A DNA stretch of 64,000 nucleotides. It comes from Chitinophaga rhizophila (GTDB lineage Bacteria; Bacteroidota; Bacteroidia; Chitinophagales; Chitinophagaceae). A model generated the notes under the pieces. It did not search any database and was not told where the DNA came from. It saw only the letters and a list, made by a program, of their open reading frames with translations. The stretch spans positions 124,001 to 188,000 of the forward strand of contig NZ_JAICCF010000001.1 of the NCBI RefSeq assembly GCF_019492185.1. The letters are read 5' to 3'. This document shows, piece after piece, positions 54,156 to 62,015 of this stretch. The position numbers and the translations under genes are program-made. How positions within the stretch are numbered: position 1 is the first letter of the stretch; every line of letters begins with the position of its first letter.

Positions 54156-54773
54156 ATGAAAAAGCTAATACTTGCCGGCATCATATTGATGTCGGCACTG
54201 GGAAGCCAGGCTCAGGAACAGCAAGACCACTCGATTCAGGTTACCGGTACCTCCAGCGTTACCCGCGAAGTGGAAAGCTATCAGATCGATTTTTCTATAG
54301 CGGTAGACTATGCATATGGTGAAACAGAAAGCAGAAAATCCTTTGAAGATCTTAAGAAGAGCTTCTTTGCAAAAGTAAAGGAGGCTGGCCTGGATGAAAG
54401 CAAGTTCAAAGAAGATAAAATGGGATACCAGGCTCTAAGGATGTACAGAGAAGGTAATCTGTATACTTTCAGTACGCTTTCACGCGATGAATTGTTGAAA
54501 GCGTCTCAACTTGCAAACGGGACCGTTGTCAATATTACTGGTACAAGGGCGAAATTCAAACCAATTGTGAAAACAGACAAACAATTTGAAACGGCATTCC
54601 GTAACAGCCAGGAAAAAGCGGCAATGATTGCAAAAGCTATCAATAAGAAACTCGGTGCTGTGGTGAGTGTGACAGATCTTACCCCACAAGAAGCGCCAAT
54701 GGAAGAGAACTTCTACTTCAAACCAATTGAAGATCAATCGCTGACGTTATTGGTTACCTTCTCATTTGAATAA
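54156..54773 (+). CDS. SIMPL-domain (DUF541) periplasmic protein
   Basis: 205 aa from ATG 54156 (open frame extends upstream without signal). Signal peptide ends GSQAQ. The core SIQVTGTSSVTREVESYQIDFSI and the C-terminal AFRNSQEKAAMIAKAINKKLGAVVSVTDL are typical of SIMPL proteins, which form periplasmic assemblies and have been linked to stress tolerance and signalling. Co-directional with the membrane protein gene. Confidence 0.88.
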   Translation: MKKLILAGIILMSALGSQAQEQQDHSIQVTGTSSVTREVESYQIDFSIAVDYAYGETESRKSFEDLKKSFFAKVKEAGLDESKFKEDKMGYQALRMYREGNLYTFSTLSRDELLKASQLANGTVVNITGTRAKFKPIVKTDKQFETAFRNSQEKAAMIAKAINKKLGAVVSVTDLTPQEAPMEENFYFKPIEDQSLTLLVTFSFE

Positions 54774-54828
54774 CCGGTCTTCATCCATTCTTTGATCCTG
54801 AAGTTCATTATAAAGAACAGTGTACATT

Positions 54829-54870
54829 ACAAAGGCTTCAAGTTTTGCCAGCTTGAAGCCTTTGTATTTG
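54829..54870 (+). terminator. Terminator of the SIMPL gene
   Basis: Perfect 14-bp stem (54829-54842 with 54852-54865), loop TTTTGCCAG, then ATTTGG. 55 bp after the stop. Confidence 0.8.
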
Positions 54871-54966
54871 GATCCATTTACTGTATTATAGTAGACGTCC
54901 CCAGTCCCACACCCTAAAAATTAAATAAATCAAATATTTTTTTATTTTAGTGGGAAGGCTGTCCAA

Positions 54967-55551
54967 ATGCATGATTCTCCTCGTAATGATAAAGAACTCT
55001 TCACATTGATATCCGAAGGCGACGAGACAGCCTTCAGACAGCTTTTTCATCTTTATGCCCCGCAGTTCCGCGCCATGGCATTACATCTGACCAAAACGGC
55101 ATCCGTTACAGAAGACATTGTTCAGGAAACTTTTCTCCGCTTATGGATCAGCAGAGACAAACTCCGGGAAATAGAACAACCCCGTTCATGGCTCATGCGC
55201 ATTGTATTCTATCAGTGCTTCACATTTCTGAGGAAACGGAATGTTCATGACAAAGCAATAGCAAACCTGTCTGTCGTTGAGCCTGCCTTCACACTGGATG
55301 AAGACATGGCCTATGCAGCGATGAAGGAACAGGTGGGCATTGCAATACAACAACTGCCCCCGCAGGCAAAGCGGATCTACTTACTTAGCCGTGAACAGGG
55401 ACTCAAAATACCCGAGATCGCATCCCAACTGGGATTATCACCCAACACTGTCAAAAACGCTCTCGTCCGTTCATTACATGCTATTCGTCAGCATCTCGAG
55501 CAACTCGGCATGCTGTTGCCTGCTTTTATGCTATGGCTGTTAAGGATATAA
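54967..55551 (+). CDS. ECF-type RNA polymerase sigma factor
   Basis: 194 aa. Region 2: DETAFRQLFHLYAPQFRAMALHLTKTASVTEDIVQETFLRLW (about 18-60, described in parts). Region 4: VGIAIQQLPPQAKRIYLLSREQGLKIPEIASQLGLSPNTVKNALVRSL (about 122-170). First gene of a sigma-FecR-SusCD-GH16 locus; with the FecR-like anti-sigma and the STN-bearing receptor it forms a cell-surface signalling relay that turns on the downstream transporter when substrate is bound. Confidence 0.95.
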   Translation: MHDSPRNDKELFTLISEGDETAFRQLFHLYAPQFRAMALHLTKTASVTEDIVQETFLRLWISRDKLREIEQPRSWLMRIVFYQCFTFLRKRNVHDKAIANLSVVEPAFTLDEDMAYAAMKEQVGIAIQQLPPQAKRIYLLSREQGLKIPEIASQLGLSPNTVKNALVRSLHAIRQHLEQLGMLLPAFMLWLLRI

Positions 55552-55674
55552 AATTTTTTTCCGGACCTATAGGTCCTAAATGAGAACTTGTGCGTCTGTT
55601 ATTGCAGGAGGGGTTTCCACGTATAATGTAAACAGAGTAGTTGCCACGTTAAAAACTGATCAAAACAACCAACA

Positions 55675-56904
55675 TTGCCTACACAAGACCGCCTAACATA
55701 CCTGCTGATGCAGGCTTTGGATCATTCTGCCAGTGAAGCAGAGCTACTGGAACTGTCAACGCTCATCCGGAAAGATGAAAGCGGAGACGTTACCAGGCAG
55801 CTGGAACAATTGCTGCTGCAGCAACTTCAGGACAAAACAGTTACCGACTACGATCCGGCTTACTGGGACGGGATTGTGTCAGATATTCTATCGGCAGACA
55901 AACCATTGCCCGGTACAGCGTTCGCTTCGCCTGCACCTGTTGCACTCGCCCCCAAACGCCGGATATGGTGGATGCCCGCTGCCGCAGCAGTATTATTACT
56001 AGCTATATCCCTATACCTATTCCGTCACAAGCCTGATAATCAGCCTGTAATAGCAAAAACAGATACGCTGCAGGACATTGCTCCTGGTACCACCAGGGCG
56101 GTACTCACGCTGGCAGATGGTACAGAAATCGAGATAGATACCACCGCTAATACAGCATTATCGGTACAAGGTAATACCAGTATCTCGCAGATAGCCGGCG
56201 GCAGGCTGCTATATCATGATCATAAAGGACGGGAACAAACACCCAGCCTCACACAGTATAATACGCTCCGTACTCCACGTGGCGGTCAATTCAGGATAAC
56301 CCTTCCTGATGGAACCAATGTATGGTTAAACGCAGCGAGCAGCTTAAAATACCCTGTCGCCTTCAAGGGGGCCGAAAGACGGGTGGAGCTTACCGGTGAA
56401 GCTTATTTTGAGGTAGCCCGGAAGGCACACATGCCGTTTCACGTCACTATTCGCACTGGGCAGCTTCAGGATAGTATGCAGGTGGCTGTACTGGGCACAC
56501 AGTTTAATGTAATGGCCTATGCGGATGAACAAATAGTTAAAACTACCCTGCTCGAAGGCGCTGTTAAAGTGATCAGTAACCACAGCAGTAAACAGCTGAC
56601 TCCAGGTCAGGGGGCCATTCTTAATAAGCAGGACCAGACCTTTACATTACAACAGACAGATACAGAGGAAGCAGTTGCCTGGAAGAACGGGTTTATCCAA
56701 CTGGAAGGGAACGATCTGAGATCCATCATGCGCATGATTACACGCTGGTATGATGTTGAGGTGATATTTGCTGATGAAGTACCAGGTCATTTCAGAGGAG
56801 CTATTCCTAAGAATGTTCCAGTATCACAGGTACTGAAGATGATGGAAATGACGGGTGAAGTTCATTTTGACATCAAGGGAAAACAGATTATCGTATCCCG
56901 TTAG
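55675..56904 (+). CDS. FecR-family anti-sigma factor
   Basis: 409 aa. Start assigned to TTG 55675; the next in-frame ATG (55708) would remove 11 residues. Cytoplasmic sigma-binding part about 1-95, TM helix about 97-116 (WWMPAAAAVLLLAISLYLF), FecR domain about 195-300 (TPRGGQFRITLPDGTNVWLNAASSLKYP, EAYFEV), and a C-terminal DUF4974 domain (DLRSIMRMITRWYDVEVIF, LKMMEMTGEVHFDIKGKQIIV). Transmits the signal from the STN domain of the downstream receptor to the ECF sigma. Confidence 0.95.
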   Translation: MPTQDRLTYLLMQALDHSASEAELLELSTLIRKDESGDVTRQLEQLLLQQLQDKTVTDYDPAYWDGIVSDILSADKPLPGTAFASPAPVALAPKRRIWWMPAAAAVLLLAISLYLFRHKPDNQPVIAKTDTLQDIAPGTTRAVLTLADGTEIEIDTTANTALSVQGNTSISQIAGGRLLYHDHKGREQTPSLTQYNTLRTPRGGQFRITLPDGTNVWLNAASSLKYPVAFKGAERRVELTGEAYFEVARKAHMPFHVTIRTGQLQDSMQVAVLGTQFNVMAYADEQIVKTTLLEGAVKVISNHSSKQLTPGQGAILNKQDQTFTLQQTDTEEAVAWKNGFIQLEGNDLRSIMRMITRWYDVEVIFADEVPGHFRGAIPKNVPVSQVLKMMEMTGEVHFDIKGKQIIVSR

Positions 56905-56971
56905 ATATATCGACTAAATCACTAAAATATGAGTCCATAAATTCCACTCCCTTCACCCATACTGCACAAAA

Positions 56972-57002
56972 AACCGGGAAGCGTTTGCCCCGCCGCCCGG
57001 TT
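56972..57002. repeat. Hairpin in the fecR-susC gap
   Basis: 7-bp stem AACCGGG (56972-56978) with CCCGGTT (56996-57002) in the 163-bp gap. On the minus strand it is followed by six T, but no minus-strand gene needs a terminator. It could attenuate transcription between the signalling and transport genes. Confidence 0.4.
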
Positions 57003-57067
57003 ACATAGGGCCTGTATGCTAATCGCTTACGACAATTATTCATTACTTACCCTAACCATACAAATGT

Positions 57068-60000
57068 ATGCAATTGATGCCTTTTCCCCAAGGCAAACGG
57101 CTACGTGCTGCCCGGGGTCGCCTTTTTCCACGATTATCGAAACAAACGTTACTGATTATGAAATTAACGGTACTCCTGCTGACCGTTACCCTGTTGCAGG
57201 TTGCTGCTGCCGGGTACTCCCAAACAGTTACCATTTCAGCGCATCATTCTTCACTGGAAAAAATATTCCGGGAGATTAAAAGACAAACCGGATATACCTT
57301 TCTCTATACGGATGAACAGATGCGGCAAGGCCGGGATGTAAGTCTGGACATGAAAAACGCTTCCCTGGATGATGCACTGAGAGCCTGCTTTAAAGGTCAG
57401 CCATTCACCTACTCCATCACAGACAAAGTGATCATTGTTAAACGAAAGATTGCTGAGACAGAAATCTCACAGCTTCCTGATGAGGAAGTCAGGGGAAAAG
57501 TCACTAACGACAAAGGAGAGCCACTTCCTGGTGTGACCATCCAGGTAAAAGGTACTGCGAAAGGAGTTGTTACGAATGAACACGGAGAATATGTCATTAC
57601 AATTCCTGCTGCCAATACAGTGCTGGTCGTTTCATCCATAGGCTACAACACCATCGAAACTCCTGTAAACGGGAAAAAAGAGATGTCCTTAACCCTTCAG
57701 GCATCTGCCTCAAATATTAATGAAATGGTAGTAATCGGTTACGGTGAGCAACGCAAAGGCCGTCTGACCAATGCTATTTCCTCCATCTCAGCAGCGGATT
57801 TCCGCGATGCGCCTGTTAACCGCCTGGATCAGGTATTACAAGGCAGAGCTGCGGGCGTACAGGTGACCAATGCTGCCGGCTCTCCGGGTGGTAGTGTACG
57901 TATACGTATCCGCGGATCTAACTCCATTAATGGCAGTAACGAACCGCTGTATGTCGTAGATGGTTTTGTCGGAGCAGAATTTTTTGCTATCAATCCTGAT
58001 GACATTGCCGATATACAGATACTAAAAGATGCTGCTGCCACTGCTATCTATGGCAGCAGGGGCGCTAATGGCGTTGTATTAGTAACAACCCGTAAAGGCA
58101 GCCGCAACCAATTAAAAGTAAACTTTACCACTCGTCTGTCTGCGGCTAGTGTTATCAAAAAACTGGATCTGTTGAATGCGGCCGACTTTGCTGAAACTGC
58201 TAACGCGCATGCTTTGGCGGTAGGTACTACGCCTAAGTTCACCGATGAGCAAATAACAGGTTTCCGCACGAATGGCGGTACCGATTGGCAACAGGAGATC
58301 TTCAGAACAGCGCCAGGCCAGGAGTACCTGCTTAGCCTGTCCGGCGGAACTGAAAAAAGCGGTTATTTTATTTCAGGTAATTACCTGAATCAGGATGGCG
58401 TCATCAACAACTCCTTCTACAAACGTTATACGTTGCGTTCAAATATTAACGCTAATCTTACAGATCATATCTCCACCTTCCTGAACATTACCGGCTCTTA
58501 CAGCAATGCCCAGAATGTGGACATACCTGCTGATGGTCCCAGCAGCCCGCTGGCACAGGCTATCACCTGGTCTCCTACTACTACTGTACGTAACCCCAAT
58601 GGTAATTTTGTAGTGAGCGACCCCGTCGGATCGCTGTTCTATAATCCCGTTGCCCTAACTGTAGACAGGCTGGCAATGAGAGACAGAATGCTCGCAAACG
58701 TCATCGGCGGAATCAAGTTCGGTATTCTGCCGGGATTAACATTTAACCTGCAATACGGCGCTAACTATCTGCAATATGAAGACAAGTCCTTCGCAGGTAA
58801 AGTGACTAACAATAATACATCCACCGCCGGTGTGAGATCTAATAAAGAGATTGTACTGCAAAACACAAATACCCTCAATTACAAAAAAATATTCAACAAC
58901 GTTCACCATCTTGACGTGACTGCAGTAATGGAGTACCAGCAATCTACCTATAACTTTCATTCGGCAGGTTCATCCAACCTTACCTATGAACACTTCCAAT
59001 GGAACAATCTGGCGTTAGGCACACCTTCAAGCCCCAACTCCGGTTATTCCAAATGGGCCTTGTTCTCGCTTGTAAGCCGGGTAAACTATGGATACGACAA
59101 TAAGTACCTGATATCCGCTGCTATACGAAGAGATGGTTCTTCCCGCTTTCAGGGCAATAATAAATATAGCTACTTCCCTTCCCTCTCAGCAGGATGGGTC
59201 ATCAGCAATGAACCCTTTATGCAACAACTGTCCTTCATCAGTAATCTGAAATTACGAGGTAGCTGGGGACTGACAGGCAACCAGGCCATCAGCCCTTATA
59301 GTACACTTTCGTCCTATTCAAACATACCGGCATCATTTAACAATAGCACACATCAGGTAGGTCTTGTAATAGGTAATATTGGTAACCCGGCGCTGAAGTG
59401 GGAAACTACTGAACAAAAAGATGTGGGTCTTGACATCGGATTACTCAAAGGCAGAATGGCGATTGCAGTTGACTACTTTGTAAAAGACACGCGTGACCTG
59501 CTGCTGCAGGAAACATTACCCATGTACCTGGGCGGTAATACCATCACCAGGAATGTAGGCGCTGTGCAAAACAAAGGCTGGGAATTTTCTATTGAAGGTG
59601 ATGTAACCGGTAGCAGCACTGTTAAGTGGAACACTGGTTTTAATATTTCCTTTCTTAAGAACCAGGTAATGTCGCTCGGAGAAGGTAAGACCAGGATCTT
59701 TGATCCTAACAACAGAAAGATCGGTGGCGGTATGTCTCCGCAGTCTGAGTTTGTGGTGATGCCAGGTCAGCCGCTGGGTGCAATATGGGGACTCTCCTAT
59801 CTTGGTACCTGGAAACCGGGAGACGGTAAAGCCAGTGAATACGGAGCCAAAGCTGGTGATGCGAGGTATCTCGATGTAGACAATGATGGCACCATTGACG
59901 CAGATGACTACCATGTAATAGGAACTGGTATACCCAAAACATCTATTGGCTGGAACAATACTATAAGTTATAAAGCGTTCACGCTGAACCTGCTCTTCCA

Positions 60001-60427
60001 GGGACTCTGGGGCTTTGACAGATTAAATTACAACAAGGCTGTTGCCATGTACTACGGTGGCGACGCGCGTGAAGCAACACATACCGACATCAAAGACCGC
60101 TATATTCCAGGCGTTAATGAAACGTCAGACATACCGGCCTTCAGCACGACCAACCGTAATTTTACGCAAAGCACACGATTCCTGGAAAAAGGCGATTTTC
60201 TGCGCCTGAAAAACATCAGCCTGTCTTATGATATACCCAGATCTACACTGAAAAATACATTGGGCGTCAAAATCTTTGTAAGCGCCACCAACCTGTTTAC
60301 ATGGACCAGCTACTCCGGCATCGACCCCGAAAGCAATTCTTCTGCCGGCGATATCAGGCAGGGTATTGATTTCGGAACCTATCCGAACGCCAGAACTATC
60401 ACAGGAGGAGTTACACTAAATTTCTAA
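57068..60427 (+). CDS. STN-domain SusC-type TonB-dependent receptor/transporter
   Basis: 1119 aa. An extended basic N-terminus precedes the hydrophobic signal core (MKLTVLLLTVTLLQVAAAGYSQ, residues 31-52, described in part). STN domain about 53-125 (LEKIFREIKRQTGYTFLYT, LDDALRACFKGQPFTYSI), carboxypeptidase-regulatory-like domain about 139-222, SusC signature INEMVVIGYGEQRKGRLTNAIS, plug with VRIRIRGSNSINGSNEPLYVVDG and DAAATAIYGSRGANGVVLV, then the barrel ending GGVTLNF. The STN domain contacts the FecR protein to start sigma release, so this receptor both imports and reports its ligand. Probably a beta-glucan oligosaccharide, judging by the GH16 enzyme downstream. Confidence 0.95.
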   Translation: MQLMPFPQGKRLRAARGRLFPRLSKQTLLIMKLTVLLLTVTLLQVAAAGYSQTVTISAHHSSLEKIFREIKRQTGYTFLYTDEQMRQGRDVSLDMKNASLDDALRACFKGQPFTYSITDKVIIVKRKIAETEISQLPDEEVRGKVTNDKGEPLPGVTIQVKGTAKGVVTNEHGEYVITIPAANTVLVVSSIGYNTIETPVNGKKEMSLTLQASASNINEMVVIGYGEQRKGRLTNAISSISAADFRDAPVNRLDQVLQGRAAGVQVTNAAGSPGGSVRIRIRGSNSINGSNEPLYVVDGFVGAEFFAINPDDIADIQILKDAAATAIYGSRGANGVVLVTTRKGSRNQLKVNFTTRLSAASVIKKLDLLNAADFAETANAHALAVGTTPKFTDEQITGFRTNGGTDWQQEIFRTAPGQEYLLSLSGGTEKSGYFISGNYLNQDGVINNSFYKRYTLRSNINANLTDHISTFLNITGSYSNAQNVDIPADGPSSPLAQAITWSPTTTVRNPNGNFVVSDPVGSLFYNPVALTVDRLAMRDRMLANVIGGIKFGILPGLTFNLQYGANYLQYEDKSFAGKVTNNNTSTAGVRSNKEIVLQNTNTLNYKKIFNNVHHLDVTAVMEYQQSTYNFHSAGSSNLTYEHFQWNNLALGTPSSPNSGYSKWALFSLVSRVNYGYDNKYLISAAIRRDGSSRFQGNNKYSYFPSLSAGWVISNEPFMQQLSFISNLKLRGSWGLTGNQAISPYSTLSSYSNIPASFNNSTHQVGLVIGNIGNPALKWETTEQKDVGLDIGLLKGRMAIAVDYFVKDTRDLLLQETLPMYLGGNTITRNVGAVQNKGWEFSIEGDVTGSSTVKWNTGFNISFLKNQVMSLGEGKTRIFDPNNRKIGGGMSPQSEFVVMPGQPLGAIWGLSYLGTWKPGDGKASEYGAKAGDARYLDVDNDGTIDADDYHVIGTGIPKTSIGWNNTISYKAFTLNLLFQGLWGFDRLNYNKAVAMYYGGDAREATHTDIKDRYIPGVNETSDIPAFSTTNRNFTQSTRFLEKGDFLRLKNISLSYDIPRSTLKNTLGVKIFVSATNLFTWTSYSGIDPESNSSAGDIRQGIDFGTYPNARTITGGVTLNF

Positions 60428-60437
60428 AGATAAACTT

Positions 60438-61901
60438 ATGCGCACACGATATACATTTCATATTTACCTTTTTTTCTGCTGTATGCTGACGCTTGGCTGT
60501 AGTAAAGAACTTGCTGAAGACCCCAGAGGACTTGTAGCTGGAGACGATGCACTGAGCAGCCCTGCTGGCCTTGAATCAGTATTAAACGGAGCATACGGAA
60601 GTCTCCTGGTTCCATGGACCAGCGGCTTTACATCTGTTTCACAGATAGCCATGACAATGGGAGCTGACGATATTACCACGCATCCCGGCTCTAACAAAGA
60701 AGAATTTAGGGAATTTGATCGCTTCAATGTCTCCTCCCTTAATAGCCGAATGAATCCTATATGGCTAGGCTGCTACAAAACGATTCAATCTGCTACCAAC
60801 ATCATCAACAATTATGAACAGGTACAGGGTGGTAACCTGGATACGCTGCACGCCATCGCAGGAGAAGCAAGCTATTTGCGCGCACTCTGTTATTATTGGC
60901 TCACGCGATTATGGGGTGAAGTTCCGGTGATACCCTCTGAGATATACACCCCGGAGTTTCTTACACTGAAAAAGAGTAAACCTGCTGACATCTATCGTCT
61001 CATAGAAGCAGACCTGATCAGGGCGGAAGAATGGGTACCCAATACCAGAAGAAGCCTGGGACGCCCTAACAATGGTACCGTCAAGGCGTTATTGGCAGAA
61101 GTATACCTGACTGAAGCAGGCTGGCCATTGAAAGATCAGACCAAATATGCGCTGGCTGCTGCAAAAGCGAAAGAGGTAATTGATAATAAGGCGAGTTATG
61201 GTTTTGATCTATTCACTGGCGACTACTTGAAAATATTTGCCGGCGGTACGGTCGAAGACGTATTTACATTATTTACGCGCGGAAACTGGATCACTTACAA
61301 CTCTTTTTATGGTTTATCAACCATGCCGGAGAACGAAGGCGGCTGGAGTGACTTCTTCCCTGAGCTGAACTTCTTCAATAATTTTCCTGCTGGACCAAGA
61401 AAGGATGCCACTTTCAGTACAACATTCACTTTGAGTAACGGCACCACCATCCCCTGGCAGGAAACTACCACCCAACATCCCTATTATAAAAAGTATACAA
61501 TACAATCAGGTAAACGAGACGTATACATGTCTAACAATCCTGTAGTGATGATGCGATACGCACATGTACTGCTGACTTACGCAGAGGCCCAGGCCCGTGC
61601 AGCCGGCTCTCCTGACAATGATGCCTACGCCGCTGTTAATGCGGTACGTCAGCGTGCGGGTTTACCTCCCTTACCAGCCGGTTTATCAGGTGCTGATTTT
61701 GCGACTGCAATTGTTAATGAGCGTGCCTGGGAGTTTGCCGGTGAATGGAACAGATGGTTCGACCTGGTTAGACTGGAAATGGTAGAAGCCGCTAATGCGG
61801 TCAAAGCCCCGGGCGACCTGCCACCTGCCAATACTATCACCAAGGCTAACTACTGGATGCCAGTGCCTGGTGCAGATGCCGTGATCAATCCTAATTTATG
61901 A
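60438..61901 (+). CDS. SusD-family binding lipoprotein of the glucan locus
   Basis: 487 aa. Lipobox LGC with Cys21. GEASYLRALCYYWLTRLWGEVPV (about 141-163), MMRYAHVLLTYAEAQARAAG, AAVNAVRQRAGLPPL and IVNERAWEFAGEWNRWFDLVRLEMV are standard SusD elements. Starts 10 bp after the receptor gene. Acts as surface lid and glycan receptor for it. Confidence 0.95.
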   Translation: MRTRYTFHIYLFFCCMLTLGCSKELAEDPRGLVAGDDALSSPAGLESVLNGAYGSLLVPWTSGFTSVSQIAMTMGADDITTHPGSNKEEFREFDRFNVSSLNSRMNPIWLGCYKTIQSATNIINNYEQVQGGNLDTLHAIAGEASYLRALCYYWLTRLWGEVPVIPSEIYTPEFLTLKKSKPADIYRLIEADLIRAEEWVPNTRRSLGRPNNGTVKALLAEVYLTEAGWPLKDQTKYALAAAKAKEVIDNKASYGFDLFTGDYLKIFAGGTVEDVFTLFTRGNWITYNSFYGLSTMPENEGGWSDFFPELNFFNNFPAGPRKDATFSTTFTLSNGTTIPWQETTTQHPYYKKYTIQSGKRDVYMSNNPVVMMRYAHVLLTYAEAQARAAGSPDNDAYAAVNAVRQRAGLPPLPAGLSGADFATAIVNERAWEFAGEWNRWFDLVRLEMVEAANAVKAPGDLPPANTITKANYWMPVPGADAVINPNL

Positions 61902-61964
61902 CCGATAGATGAGCAAAACCCAACATAACTAATTGTTTCTATAAACGCTGTTTTTTTATTATCA

Positions 61965-61992
61965 ACCAGTGATGCGGATGAGCGTCACTGGT
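61965..61992 (+). terminator. Intercistronic hairpin between SusD-like and GH16 genes
   Basis: 11-bp stem with one G-T pair (61965-61975 with 61982-61992) around a 6-base loop. A run of seven T precedes it, none follows, so it is more likely an mRNA-stability or partial-termination element than a full terminator. Similar placement to the hairpin at 405-434 in the starch locus. Confidence 0.5.
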
Positions 61993-62015
61993 AATTCCAC
62001 CCAAATATTCCCGTT

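Noticed and set aside
57016..57279. Alternative 87-codon frame at the start of the STN receptor
   Set aside because: It overlaps the receptor gene, whose STN domain and signal peptide are unambiguous in the other frame.
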